Below, piece after piece: positions 45,395 to 57,824 of a DNA stretch of 64,000 bases (position 1 is its first letter; each line of letters opens with the position of its first letter). The position numbers and the translations under genes were made by a program. The DNA lies in contig OY730172.1 of NCBI GenBank assembly GCA_963422465.1, positions 3,844,001 through 3,908,000 on the forward strand, written 5' to 3'. The notes under the pieces were generated by a model. The model was not told where the DNA came from and ran no database searches. It was given only the letters and a program-made list of their open reading frames with translations. The stretch comes from Lichina pygmaea (Eukaryota > Ascomycota > Lichinomycetes > Lichinales > Lichinaceae).

Positions 45395-46204
45395 CTACTC
45401 CGACTCATCGTCGATATCACCATCTGAGCCATCGACGCCATCTCCGTCGTCGTTGCTGCCGTCGATGAGGACTTCAGCTTTGACGGCTCCGCAAAGTCCA
45501 GCCCGCGGGCCCCGTAGGGAACTGATTGCAGCATCTTCCATGTCCACGTCCGGTATACCGACTGCCGACGCGCTGTTCAAGGCCTGCTGCGCTCGAAGGG
45601 CGCTGTCTCGTGCGCGTCGAATAGCCTCCTCCTCGGCCTTCCTGATGGTGCCGCTGACCCTGACGACTCGCATCACGCAAGGCTTCGCGCCAGGAGGGAG
45701 CTTCGTCGTGAACGACAAGGCTGCCCATACGAGACGGTAATGGTCACGGCTGACCCTGATGATGAACGTCGAGGTGGCATTCGAAAAGTACTTGACTGGA
45801 GAGACCCTTGTCATCAGCCCCGCTGAACAGTCACGCCATCCTCAAGGACGCAAAAGACATCCGTCCGTTTTCAAAGCACAAAGTGAAGAGGAATGGAGAG
45901 GGAGATGCTTACTCGTTAGTCTGCTTGCTGTTGCCCCGACGCCATAATCTCCGTATAGAGCTGCTATCTCATCTCGGACGAGGCGGAGCAAGAGTGACGG
46001 GGTGAGCGAGTCGGGCGTTGGTTGGTGGAACCGGACCACGTCTGGCAGAGCAGCGCTGTCGTGGTTGGTCACGGTGTTGATGTCGGTGGTGGTGTTGCCG
46101 AGGCTGATCCCCGTCGTTGGGGCCGTGAACTCTCTCGTCTTTGGGCCATCGTCGGACGGATACAGGATATGAACGAGAAGGTAGCGATGTTTCAGCCGAA
46201 CCAT
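45395..46204 (-). CDS. POP5: RNase P/MRP subunit Pop5
   Basis: Exons 46204-45913 and 45795-45395 give 230 residues. The start MVRLKHRYLLVHIL, the middle LLRLVRDEIAALYGDYGVG and the core KYFSNATSTFIIRVSRDHYRLVWAALSF plus MRVVRVSGTIRKAEEEAI are typical of Pop5. This protein is a core subunit of nuclear RNase P and RNase MRP, which trim tRNA leaders and pre-rRNA. A 30-residue insert (TAPTTG...TVTNHD) widens the N-terminal part, and an acidic DGDGVDGSDGDIDDE tail ends it. I chose the splice acceptor at 45795 over an upstream one because it preserves the family spacing before KYF. The stop lies 180 bp from the GPN2 stop, tail to tail. Confidence 0.92.
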
Positions 46205-47475
46205 CTGATACCGCCGACTGCTGGAGGGCGCTCGAGGACGCTCGAGGCGAGGGTGGTGATGATGATCGTGGAGCTAATTAGCGTGGGGTCCAGCGACATG
46301 CTCATTGGACGACCCGGACCATATAAGATGGTGGTGGCGGCCGGAAATCCATACGAACTGAGGTTGCACGGTTGCTTCGTTACGGGTCTCGATGCCGGGG
46401 CATTCGTTAGGGCCCATCACGGGCGGCAGTGAGGCTCTACTGTAACTCGATGGGGCGTGCCGGTAGCATTCGGACCGAGGTCCGAAGACAAAAGTCTGCG
46501 AGCACGCTGGAGTAGTAGTCACTTCAACTGTCTTATGACTTTGACTTGACGTAGCTACCAACACAGCAGCTTCTTGCAACAAGCATCCTCCGATCCTGTG
46601 TACCGACGGCTTCAGTATGCTTCTAGACTTTTGCCTTTAGACCTCACACCAGGTAGGTCTATGAAGTGTACGGAGTACTACGAGCGTACGTACGTACTTA
46701 TGATAGAAGCGATTCTGTCGGCCTTTCTTCCGGCCAGAACCCATGACCTTCGTATCATGATTTCTGAACGACCTCGGGTTTTCGCACCGTCGCTCGGTTC
46801 GTACGTAAGCAATACGTACGTACGAGTATGTACGTAACGTACCGGTACGCCCTAACTATTGCGGCTGGACAACATTTACCCTCTCGTAGCGACGTCAGAG
46901 CCAAATGTTTAGGCACAAACAGCACTTCTAGCCTACAGTTCGGTGGAGTCCGTCGCGAGTGGTTGACCATCGTGATGTCGCGACACCTGACCCGACGCCC
47001 CGTTCCACCGGCGCGTCAGCCGTGCTGCCGGCTCCGGGTAGAAGTAAGCAATAAGCATGTGCTCAAGCTGTTCTGGAACCGACCTCACGACGACCAGCTG
47101 AAAGCTTTTACGAGTACTCGTAGGCGCACCTCCCAACGGACTAGCTGCCCCTGTCAACCGCGCCTGTCGTCGCTGCAAATGCCGCAAAGCTCGGACCCAC
47201 ACCGTCATCCTCGTCAGTCTCGTCGCAGGCCCACTTGGCTACCACCCTTCTCGTATCGACTGAGATAAAGGGAAGCCGACGACTCGTAAGGCCAACTGTT
47301 GATCGGTTCAATTCCGAATCCGACTCCGAGCATCATGTGCTTCGGAGGCTGCTCCGACATTAAAGCAAGCAATGTCCTCATTACGTGCTAGAGTACGTGC
47401 TGTCCCGGAGTCGACACGGCGCCCTAACGTCAGCGGAACACGCTTCGGCCGTGCGTCATGTCCGCACGGTCGAAC
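46205..47475. other. Intergenic; no gene seen
   Basis: No domain-bearing frame. GTAC/CGGAGTAC motifs cluster at 46665-46700 and 46795-46850. The last ~200 bp precede the secreted protein gene. Confidence 0.5.
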
Positions 47476-47991
47476 ATGAAGCTGCTCCTTGTATCGACTC
47501 TCATATGCTTTGCAGCAACGCTTATCAGGACGGGCTTGGGGCACCCGTCTGCAGCACCAGGTCCCTCCCTGCTGCGTCGTGAAGAATCCACGCCTGACTC
47601 GAGCGTCACGCAACCGACTCGGCGGGAGTATGTTCGAGATTATCTCGAGACCTTTCAGAACGCCGACGGCTTGTGGGTGGAAGGGAAGGAAGCTGCTCGG
47701 GTGTGCCTCAAGTATTTCATCCGGTACAACCTCTTGGACAATGTGGTGAGTCGGATTCTCAGCGTCGTTCCTGCAGCAGAGAGAGAGCCTAACAAGGCTC
47801 AGGAAGTTTGGCCCCCCCTGCTGAAACTCGTAGACTTGCTCGAAGGCTGCATGAAACGGCACAAGGCCGACTTCATTGACATCGACGGGGAAAGCTCCAA
47901 AGAGCTCGAAGACGCGAGCAGTGAGTTCTTTCGAAGGTTTAGATCGAAGGTACGTTTCTCCGCCTTCCTCTGGACCCAGTACGTTTCATGA
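47476..47991 (+). CDS. Small predicted secreted protein, unknown function
   Basis: From the ATG at 47476 (an in-frame ATG at 47458 is also possible) the frame starts MKLLLVSTLICFAATLIRTG, a clear signal peptide with cleavage likely near LGHPS. The mature part (about 150 residues) is helical and charged, with LLRREESTPDSS (a possible Kex2-type RR site) near its start and two cysteines in the middle (RVCLKYF, LEGCMKRH). Unspliced, it stops at 47991. A GTACGT donor at 47950 and an acceptor near 48038 would extend it into a Pro/Arg/Ser-rich tail, so the 3' end is uncertain. I do not recognise a family. Confidence 0.6.
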   Translation: MKLLLVSTLICFAATLIRTGLGHPSAAPGPSLLRREESTPDSSVTQPTRREYVRDYLETFQNADGLWVEGKEAARVCLKYFIRYNLLDNVVSRILSVVPAAEREPNKAQEVWPPLLKLVDLLEGCMKRHKADFIDIDGESSKELEDASSEFFRRFRSKVRFSAFLWTQYVS

Positions 47992-49395
47992 AGGACTCGT
48001 CGCGCTCACCGTCCCGGGGAACACCCCGACTTAGAGAGGGGCAAGGCGGATCGCCGCAGAGACTTTTGGCGTCGGTCCCAGGGCCAGACCCAGACGCGGG
48101 AACGGTTCAAGACGCCGTCGCCCGCCGGACGAGCCGCCGAAGCCGAACAAGCCGTTCAAGATTGTCACTCCGATCCTTGAAAAAACGGGTAGATCGATTC
48201 TGTTGGCGTTCACGCCGCGCCAAAGATCGGCGGACGAGAAAGCCGGATCCTCCGGGCCAGCCTCGTCGGCGTGGTCGAGCGGCGCGCGAGCAGTTCCCTT
48301 CCTACGGCCCGTCTAGATCTGGGGAATGGAGATGGCGTTGCGGAGTCACCTGTCGCTCACAGGGACCATATCCACCAAGAGATTAGAAGAGGCAGCTCCC
48401 CTGAGACCAGTCGTCAGTCTTCGTCTACGTGACGGCAAGGGCAGGACGTCGACGGCCATCAAATTACCCTCAAACATAATCTGATATCCAACTGCACATA
48501 TAGTTCAAGTACAGTACAAGCCCTTCTTCTATCACAGAAAGAAAGAATTGGAGGCGTGAAAGCAACAGTACTTCCCCACGTACCCCATCCTCCTTTGAGC
48601 GAAGAGGCTGTTTGAGAGCTTTTGTATCAGCCAGGAACACTCGGCCACTTTTCGACGAGGAAGGAGAGGCTACGTACTGTACGTATCGTCGATCAGCCAG
48701 ATGTAGAAAAACGCCCGTAAGACGTCGACAAGACCCGTCAACAAGTACGTCGGATGCTCAACGCTCAAATATCTTCTGCTGAGATCATACCTTGTACAAC
48801 TTGGAGAAATGCCAGTAGGTCATGCTCCGTGTCACTCTATCCCCGAAGCCGCGGAACTTGGGCTGCAAGCCAAGACGCTCGAAGCTCGAAACGCCCTCGC
48901 TGACGCTGGCCTTTCGAAGAATGTAATGTGATAAGGACGAGAAGAATGACGGGTTCCACAAGGCTGCGGGGCGGTGGGTTCTCATGTCGCAATACCTTCA
49001 GTGGAAGAACCGCGAGGGAAAATGATGTAGGATTATCGTGGAGAAGCCATAGAGGGTTATCGTGGAGATGAAGGTGGTATCGGTGCAAGGTCTGATAGAA
49101 GAAAGTCTCATCTTAATGGGATGACCTGCTGTACAGCTCGGTGGTATTACTCTGGGCTGTGGTGCTTTAGAAAGCGCTGTAAGCTACAGTAAGGTGTCGC
49201 CATGGGTAAGCTATGAGATGATTACTATCGGCGACGGAAACATACCAGTAAGACAATTGGCTCGGCAAGTAGTAGCAACAAGCAGTCTCTTCATCCGACT
49301 CTTTACGATTGATTGTCGTTGATGAAGGGAAAGCTTGCCCCTTGACCATGGCGGTTCAGCGATCCAGAGATGTGGTATGCCCTGCTGCGGCGTCG
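47992..49395. other. Possible 3' exon of the secreted gene, then gene-free DNA
   Basis: Open frames continue to 48184 or 48316, depending on the splice choice. From 48400 to 49395 I see only AT-richer DNA with scattered GTAC words and no domain. Confidence 0.4.
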
Positions 49396-51765
49396 TCAAC
49401 GACCGAGCCCCAGCCCCGTCATCTTACCCAGCAGCAACGCTTCCACCTGCGTTCCTTCCCTGTACGCTTCCGGTCGGGCCTTCAGCACCAAGAAGGCGTT
49501 CGCGGCGCGAAGGCTGCCGACGCGAGAGCTTCGTTGGCCGCCGGTGCTTCGCGCGTGGACGAGACCGTCGCCGCCGGCGTACGCGGCCGCTCGGTGATAT
49601 AGATCGCGCTGGGGAAGCGGCTGGAGATCCTCGTCTAGGGTCACGAGCACCTTTGGGAGGCCTGCCGGCGCGATCCCGGACATGCCGTGCAGATAGGGCA
49701 GCACGAAGACGTGTAGCGTGACGATCGCGGATGCAGGGTTGCCCGGCAGGCTGAAGATGGCCTTGTCGGTCCACCGGGTCGTGTTCGTGCTCTCTGCAGC
49801 GCCTAGCGTGGCGAACGTTGTAGGTTTCCCCGGCGCCATCGACACTCGTCCGAAACGAATCGTCCCGCCTAGGCGTCGCTCGATTATAGGCTTCATCAGG
49901 TCCAGCTCGCCCATGGACGCCCCTCCCGTGGTAATGATCACGTCGCAGGCGTTGAGGGCATCTCGAAGCTTGGCTTCCAGATCTGCTGACCTATACATAC
50001 GCAAAGAGCCCCTTTCAGCCTGGAAGCGACCGTGAAACTCCGGGCAGAACGTACTTGTCCGACACGATGCCGAGATCGGTGACCTCGAAACCCAGGCTGT
50101 GCAAGGCTGCCATCAAGCCGGGGCGGTTGCAGTCTCGGACGTGCCCAGGCTGCAACGGCCCAGGCGTATTGTGATCGATGATTTCGTCGCCGCTGCTGAG
50201 AACGCCAATGTGCGGCCGATGCCAGACGGAAACCTTCGTCACTCCGATAGAGGCGAGCAGACCTAGTTCGGCGCCTACGGCCGTGATCTCCTCGCCTGCA
50301 TGAAGTACCTTTTCGCCGAGATTGATATCACTACCAACATCGCGCACGTTCTCGCCGGGTTTGGTCTGGTCCGTGAGAATCTCCACCGTCTTCTCTTCTT
50401 CGTCATCGCTCGTGGCCTCCCGAAGCGTGGTGTCTTCGACCATGACCACAGCGGTGGCGCCAGTCGGCAACGGCGCCCCTGTCGTGATGCGGGCAACTTG
50501 CCCGGGTTTCAGCTCCGGAACATCGCCAGGCGCCGTATGAAGAACCGATATCACCGGGAAGACACCTTTCGAGGCGGGACTTTCTTCGGATACAGCCAGC
50601 GCGTAACCATCCACGATGCTCGCGCGGAAGGCGGGCACTGCCTCTTCGGCGATGACGTCGGTAGCCAGGACAGACCCTACCAACGAGGAGTCCACCGTCT
50701 TGTCCACGACAAGTGGAGCTGGTGTATGGCGCGAGATCAGCTCGAGCGCCTCATCAACAGACTTCATCGGATACTTAGAGACCCGATGCCTTCTGGAAGG
50801 GCCCTCGTCTGGGTTGGATGACTTGAAGTCCTCTGGATTGCTATGGCGGATGGGGCCGGTACGGTCACGCCCATGCTCGTGGCCATGATGATGACGTTGA
50901 TGATGGTGATGGAGGTGGCTTCCATTCTTGTGACGCTGTTGCTGCTCCTCAACATGCGCATGACCTCCACTGGATAGCTTGTTGCCGTGGGTCTGAACGC
51001 CAGCGTCTGCTTCAAGTTTGGCAACACCCCCGCTATGAAGCGATCTTGATTCGGCACCGGCGGCCAGAACACACGAGTGTGACAGCACCTTGATCACGGC
51101 CTGTAGATTTTCTTGTGCGCCTTTGGGAGAGCCGGGAAGGGTAACAATGACAGTCTTTTTCCTGGCTCCGGCAACCAATCTCGCGGTGGCAGCAACTGTG
51201 CTTAGACTCTCAGCAGTCTGACCAGCCGCTGCAACTGCAGCCTGCAGCGTGCTCCTCCTATGCTAGACATACATGGAGTTGTAGCAAACGATGCACTGAA
51301 CATGCCATGTCTGTCTCAGAAGCTCAGCCGTCATTTCTTCTCGAGCTAGAACAGGGTGGAGCTTGACTCGTACACAAGACCTGGCGCATGTTTGTGCAAA
51401 ACCGGTGTGACAGCCTAGATGAAGCCTCGGGATCAGCACTTGCTGTACTTCTCGAACATGTTGGGGCCACAAAGATTTGGTCCGCCCACTTCTGGCGTGA
51501 CATCCTTGACAGCGAACCCCGTTCCTCCAGACGTCACAATCAGGTTGACGGCGTCGTCTTGGTCCGTCCACTGCAGGATCGATCGCTGTATGTCCTGTAT
51601 CGAGTCTGGCACTATGGCCTTGGCGGCTATCGTCCATTTGCCAGCACCACCGCTGGCCGACTGGAAAGTGTCGGTCAGAATATCCCCAGTGACATCGGAC
51701 GAAGGGTCACGAGCTGCCGTGTCGGAAACGATGAGAATGGCAGCCGTCAACGGATTAGCGGCCAT
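49396..51765 (-). CDS. cnxE: Gephyrin-type molybdenum cofactor protein (MogA-MoeA fusion)
   Basis: Exons 51765-51490, 51414-51374, 51257-50055 and 49990-49396 give 704 residues. The N-terminal MogA-like G domain (ILIVSDTAARDPSSDVTG, VTSGGTGFAVKDVTPE, TLPGSPKGAQENL) adenylates molybdopterin. The C-terminal MoeA-like E domain (SVDEALELI, PAFRASIVDGYALAV, RITTGAPLPTGATAVVMVED, GVLSSGDEI, DVIITTGGASMGELD, SLPGNPASAIVTLHVFVLP) inserts molybdate. The G-then-E order is that of gephyrin and fungal CnxE, opposite to plant Cnx1. Between the domains, about residues 165-235, lies a linker packed with histidines (HLHHHHQRHHHGHEHGRD). The cofactor serves nitrate reductase, sulfite oxidase and xanthine dehydrogenase. 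The family's conserved G-domain stretch just after HKHAPGLV is weakly matched, so that junction is the least certain. Confidence 0.9.
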
Positions 51766-52234
51766 CGTGATATGATGCCTTGTGTTGAAACGGAGGGTAC
51801 CCTTTCGGCTCCTGACAGTGCGAGGATGAAGCAGTGTTCGCGGTGTGGATGATTCACATGCTCAAGTCAACCTCGCCGCTGGCCCCGCGTCAACTCAGCG
51901 TCAATGTCACAACTTCAGGCAGATATCTACATGGTTCTATTTTCTGGATTCGCACCCCATGCCTCGCTGCGACGGACAGTCACCTCAAAAACAGCTTGTG
52001 ACTACGAAGTATTACATCGATGCATCAAAGGCTTGTGTCCAGCTCACGTATCAAAGACATCCAGACATCCGGCGCCCCTTTCAATGGTCCTAGTGGCCTT
52101 GGGTTTTGGCTGGCGTTGCTTCGCGCTGAACCCATATTCTTCTCGGAAGAGGTCACCGCGCCCCTGCATTTGAGAATAGAAAAGGCTGTTCGAAAATGCT
52201 AGCAGTATGGCTCATCGAGGCAACCAAAATCATG

Positions 52235-53044
52235 TCAGCGAGAAGCGTCCTCCATCGACACATCCAAGTCGGTGTCGCTTGCTCTGTGAAGCTGCTCATC
52301 ATCGTCAGTTGAATGCCCGTTCCGTTCGTCGTCCTGCACGGCATCCGCCTCATCCGCGTCTGAATCCTGTTCCTTGCGTTCCTCGTTGTCATCATCATCG
52401 GACATTATGTCTCCAGAGACATCTTGCTCGGAGACGCCGTCGGCGCCGTTGACCCCGTTGCGCCTCCTAAATCTGCCATCAAGAGTAGTCTGCCCTATTG
52501 CAGCTTGCGCTGCCATCTGAGCGGATTGCTGTGAGGCCTTCTTTGCCCTTTTCTCTTTGTATGACTTGAAAGTGGTGGTGCGTGGAACAACGTCCGTGAG
52601 AAATTCGAGGGTGTCAATGCGCGCCACAGCAGCAGCTGCGTTCTCCACTCAGCATGACTGGTCTTGGATGACAAAAAGGAGGGCTGTGTCCGCACCCATG
52701 TCTTTATATTGAATGATTTTTCTTGGCTTCCGCTCCGCTAGAACAATATTGTGTCCTTGCTTCGCGAGAAACTGTACGAACAATTCCTGTGGGTTTCTTA
52801 GAACGAGTCCGAAATTAACATTCTTCTGATGAGAAACGTTACAGTTGCGATAGTCAGGGCGAACAGAGCATTTTTCGAGCAAATCTCAATCTCCTCGTCC
52901 TGTTGGACAATCTTCTTGACCCGCGCGACTGTGCAACCATCAACGACGTTTCTCGATCAAACACAGTGCGGGATACCCACTTGGAAGCGTCGTCTGACCG
53001 CTTGCCTCCTCTCGGGGAGGTATTGCAGCATTGTTGTATGGCAT
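52235..53044 (-). CDS. Histone-fold protein, Dpb3/POLE4-like
   Basis: Exons 53044-52981, 52928-52843, 52786-52696 and 52647-52235 give 217 residues. A CBF/NF-Y-type histone fold spans about residues 21-110: LPIARVKKIVQQDEEIEICS, ALFALTIATELFVQFLAKQG, RKIIQYKDM, ARIDTLEFLTDVVP. This matches the small Dpb3/Dls1 type subunit of DNA polymerase epsilon or of ISW2/CHRAC-type remodelers, which pairs with a Dpb4-like partner. A Lys/Gln stretch (YKEKRAKKASQQS) and a long acidic tail (DDDDNEERKEQDSDADEADA) follow. Which complex it joins cannot be told from sequence. The start codon is 385 bp from that of the divergent ClC gene. Introns are GT-AG and 48-56 bp. Confidence 0.87.
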
Positions 53045-53429
53045 CCTAATATATCTTGGTGGGCCAAGATATACTGTTCCTAGCTATGAAGTACTGCAGG
53101 ATGGTACCGTACCGTAAGGTAATGATGTAGGAAACACTTTTGCGGCTAAACATAAACCAGGTGAATGGATGCAATTGACCAGCGTTTGTTTTGATTGCGG
53201 GGTGGAATTCATTGACCAATTCCAGGAGCTAGTCAAGAGACGACGTCTCGACATTGTACTACAAAAGTAAGTGAGTATACACAAGACACTGAGCTACGCC
53301 CAGCATTGGATTGTTGGCTCACTATATCTTCGTCACTTATGAAGCCCGCTGACTGGGTTACTCTTCGCGAGTGATACAGCTGCCCGGACTTTGTTCGTTC
53401 GATGAATAGTCTCCTCCAGGCCAGATGTG

Positions 53430-56400
53430 ATGAACTCTGATGTCTCGACGCCCACTGCTCCAGGCCAACCACGACGCCGGCCACCTCGACTCTCATTTTC
53501 AAACCGGCTATCGTCGAATCTCTCGGGCATCGAGAGTGGTCAAGATGGAGGATCGGTTCCTTTTCAAGCAAGTGGAATCGTCGAGGAGGAGATTGCGGAG
53601 ATCAAACGCTACGAAGTATGTCGAGTCGCGCTTTGTACGAGTGGCTCTTCTGACATACATTACTTAGGATTTCACTACGATAGGTAGACTCTTTCGCCGT
53701 CGCGATCATGTTGTCGTCCAGGGACTTACACACCAGATAGACTGGGTCCAGGATGCAGCTCGTGAGGAGCTTCGACGACGGGCGCGGGAGCGCGAGAGGA
53801 TCGCGCATCCTCACTGGGGAGGCGTTTCCGCATGGAGACGCCGGGTTGCGGATTCAATCGATGCCGGACAAGCTTGGCTTGTGGTGACCCTCATAGGTTG
53901 GAATGCTGTTGTGCCCTTTGCTTTAAGTACAGAGCCTAAAGTCATGGCAGGCGCCGCGATTGGCTTAAACGCGGCTTTCCTCAACATCGTCACCGAGTGG
54001 TTATCTGACATCAAACGCGGGTATTGCACGACGGCGTTCTATCTCAACGAGAACTTTTGCTGCTGGGGCGCAGAAAATGGTACGTCCATCCTCGAAGATC
54101 GGTGGACGCTCACTGATGTCCCTAGGCTGTGATGAATGGTACAGATGGAGTTCATTCTGGCCGGTTAACTATACTTTATACATTCTATCCTCTGTAAGTG
54201 GGGTCTTGACCATCTTGACGCACTCTTGAACGGCACCTTCTAACCACATAGTTGTCTAGCTATCATTTGCTTTCATCTCCGCCACTCTCGTAAGGTCATT
54301 TGCGCCCTATGCAGCAGGCTCCGGCATCTCGGAGATCAAATGCATTATTGCAGGCTTCGTGATGAAGGGCTTCCTGGGCTTTTGGACGCTGCTCATCAAA
54401 TCGATCGGTCTACCGCTTGCCATCGCCTCAGGTCTTTCCGTCGGCAAAGAAGGTCCCAGTGTTCACTATGCCGTTTGTACCGGCAACGTAATCTCACAGC
54501 TTTTCGAAAAATACAAGCGCAATGCCGCAAAGTCACGGGAAATCCTCACCGCATGTGCTGCCGCTGGAGTCGGAGTAGCCTTCGGTAGCCCAATCGGTGG
54601 CGTCCTGTTTTCACTTGAAGTACGACGCTGGCCACTTTGATGCTTTCGAGACGGGTGGCTGACGTGTGTGCAGGAAATATCGTCCTATTTCCCACTCAAG
54701 ACTCTTTGGAGAAGCTATTTCTGCGCGCTGGTCGCCACCGCTGTCTTGGCCGTATGTCGTTGCATCCCTCCCCTGTACCTAAGTTCTCGAAGTTGAAATC
54801 CGAATGGAGGCCTGACTTTTGCTAGGCGATGAATCCCTTTCGAACTGGTCAGCTGGTCATGTTCACAGTCAAGTATGACCGGTCGTGGCACTTCTTCGAG
54901 TTGATATTCTTTGTCATTATCGGGATTTTTGGTGGTCTGTACGGCGCGTTCGTCATGAAGTGGAATCTTCGCGTACAAGCATTCAGGAAGAAGTACCTCA
55001 AAGATTATTCAGTCATCGAAGCGACCTTACTTGCGGCGGCCACGGCCGTTGTCTGTTATCCCAATCTCTTCCTGAGGATAGACATGACAGAGAGCATGGA
55101 AATCCTCTTCCTCGAGTGCGAAGGTGGCCATGACTACGGTGGACTATGCCAGTAGGTCTTCACCCGGTGTAGCTGTGGGAGATGCTGACGATATACAGAG
55201 CTGGTAAAAGATGGTCCATGGTTTTCTCCTTGCTCATTGCAACCATCCTACGAGTGCTCTTGGTCATCGTCTCGTATGGATGCAAGGTACCCGCCGGGAT
55301 ATTCGTTCCCTCCATGGCTATTGGCGCATCATTTGGCAGGATGGTTGGCATTCTCGTCCAGGCTCTCCACGAATCCGCTCCGGATTCCAGCTTCTTTGCA
55401 AGCTGCGAACCCGATGTCCCATGTATTACTCCTGGCACTTACGCGTTTCTGGGTGCTGGCGCAGCCCTGAGCGGCATTATGCACATCACCGTCTCAGTGG
55501 TCGTCATCATGTTCGAACTCACGGGCGCCTTGACATATATATTGCCCACGATGGTATGTTCGAGAGCCGCCAAGGACAGTGCACTGCCGCTAACGTGGCA
55601 AAGATCGTTGTGGGCGTGACCAAGGCCGTCGGAGACCGATTCGGCAAGGGCGGCATCGCCGATCGGATGATTTGGTTCAATGGATTCCCGTTCCTCGATA
55701 ACAAAGAAGAGCACACCTTTGGCGTACCAGTCTCGACGGTGATGATCAACGATCTAACAGCCATTCCCAGTTCGGGGCTAGACCTCGCAAGTCTCGAGTG
55801 GCTCTTGTCCGAGAACAAGTTCCAGGGGTTTCCCGTTGTCGAGACTTCCACTTCTAAAGTCCTCGTCGGCTACATTGGCCGGACCGAGCTTCTCTACGCC
55901 ATCGAACGGGCCAAGCGGGAACGATCCGTCTTACCGAGCGCCCGCTGCTTCTTTGGGGCCACTCCAATCTCCACGCTCACGCCGTCTTCGACGCTGCGAC
56001 CACCGATGTCGTTTGACACGATCCCGTCTACTTCCGGGCAGATGTCGGTCGAGTTTAGCCGGTTCATGAATCCGACCCCCTTGACCGTCCACCCGCATCT
56101 CCCTCTGGAGACGGTCATGGAGGTGTTCAAGAAGATGGGCCCGCGCGTCATCCTGGTCGAGTACCGCGGGCAGTTGACAGGCCTCGTGACAGTCAAGGAC
56201 TGTCTCAAGTACCAGTTCAAGGTTGAGGCTCAAGGCAATCCCCGGGACGACTCGAGCCTGAATGAAAGTCAGGAGCGTCTCTGGCGATTGATGCAGCATG
56301 TCATCGCTTGGCTCCGCGAAAAGGCGTCGCGTCTCACGGGCGGCCAGATCCAGCTCGGATCGTCGCCTCTCTTGGAAAGGTCCATCCCCATCCTTCGATC

Positions 56401-56464
56401 GCCTCACGTTACCAGCGATGACACCTTTCATGACGATCATGTGCTGGAACTGGGAGATCGATGA
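53430..56464 (+). CDS. ClC-type chloride/proton exchanger with CBS domains
   Basis: Nine exons (53430-53615, 53668-53683, 53741-54079, 54126-54193, 54260-54619, 54674-54751, 54826-55151, 55199-55553, 55604-56464) give 862 residues. Exon 2 is 16 nt (DFTTI). The three ion-path motifs are GSGIS (223-227), [11 protein letters not shown] with gating Glu267, and [15 protein letters not shown]. The gating glutamate and the intracellular ClC-3/4/5-like sequence point to a 2Cl-/H+ antiporter like yeast Gef1 relatives, acting in Golgi, endosome or vacuole membranes. Two CBS domains lie in the C-terminal part (VSTVMINDL...[17 protein letters not shown] and [22 protein letters not shown]...GLVTVKDCL). 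All introns are GT-AG and short. Confidence 0.94.
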
Positions 56465-56650
56465 CGATTGTGCTACGCTTGGATAAGCTCTTATTGAATC
56501 TGTCGATCAGGGTATGCGTCTTAGGAGAATGAGATACGGCCGCGATGATGCAGCGACCCTCCAGGATACCCACACGTTGTGACTTCTTGATGGTCTATCC
56601 GTTTGCTCTCGACTTCGTCACGTCCCGTCGCGTTCGAGACTACTATCACT

Positions 56651-57824
56651 TCACCGATCCACTCCCCAGACGTTGCTGGCAGTTTCCGCCTCTTCCGGAA
56701 TCCCCTCTTCTTCTTCTCTGTCACTATCCTCTTCTTCATCGGCAACCTGGAGCAACGACTTGCGCTCAGCAGCAGGGGCTCCTCGCGATTCGGCACCTAG
56801 TCTCCTGGTGCGGTGCTGCTGTTCCTGTGGCGAAGAAGGGAGCGAAATCTCAGAGGCTGCCCCGCCCGCGGGCTTCTCCCCCTCGTCACGCCGGCCCACA
56901 ATGACGTTTCCGGCCACAAGTAGCGCCGCGCCTAGCCACCACAGCGGCGGCAGCTGCTCCGTGAATATCAACAGCCCCAGCACAGCTGTGACCATGAAGT
57001 TCGTCGACACGTTGATGATGGACACGCGCGTCGTGGACGACCCGCGCGCCAATGCCGTCGTGAAGAGAGCCCACATCTAGCGCAATCTCAGTTCGCACTA
57101 TGTAAAACAAGGGGGCAGGAACTGGGTAGAGGCCTTCGTGTTTCTACTGCTGCATGCTTGCCATTGTATTACAGGGAGGGCTGGTACGGTGAGAGAGGCG
57201 GTTGTCATTCCAACACCAAACAGCCTGCGGCTGTACGTGATCGTGCCAACGAGAGACGACGTCTAGGATTGTAACTTACTATGCCATTGAAGATCAGATT
57301 ACAGCCGAAAAAAACCTAGGGATATTCAATCAATCTCGTACAAGGCAATGTACCGTAGGCTAGGATAATGGCAGGGGACTGATGTATACTCACGGCTCTG
57401 AGACCATAATCCACGAGGTGATTCTCCTTGGCCAAGCCCAATGATATCGACAGTCGGCCTGCTACGGTGGAAGTCATCTCTGTGGTTGTCCTATTATCAA
57501 GCCAAAGACAAACATCAATGTATGGTTGCTCATCGCGCACGCATCACCTCGAGCAACCAAGAAGACGGCAAAGTAGATCAACGACGCTCTACCTGATACG
57601 ACGTTGTACCGATTCAGACCAGGGCATTCGGTAGTCAAGTAAGAACTGAGATGGGACGAAAGCAGGAGATGATAGAGACGCGCCGGAGGTCATCTGAAAC
57701 ATTTTCCCGGAGAAAAAGTAGAGAAGTGCATTGCTTACAGTTTCGCAAAGACGCCATTGAAGGCTGCACATGCGCCGCTGGCGACGGCCAGCACGATCCA
57801 GTGTTGCTGTTGCTGTCCAAGCAT
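56651..57824 (-). CDS. Small EamA/DMT membrane protein, TMEM42-like
   Basis: Exons 57824-57739, 57490-57394, 57315-57280 and 57076-56651 give 214 residues. Four membrane segments form a half-size EamA unit: WIVLAVASGACAAFNGVFAKL, the segment FFGCNLIFNGIMWALFTTAL, SIINVSTNFMVTAVLGLLIF and PPLWWLGAALLVAGNVIVG. This layout and AAFNGVFAKL with NVSTNF are those of TMEM42-like proteins, whose substrate is unknown; as a four-segment unit it may act as a dimer. A ~75-residue acidic and Arg-rich tail is cytosolic by the positive-inside rule. The 36-nt exon 3 is phase- and homology-supported. Confidence 0.82.

Noticed and set aside
51258-51373. Stop-containing gap suggesting a broken cofactor gene
   Set aside because: An in-phase GT-AG intron of 116 bp removes it.
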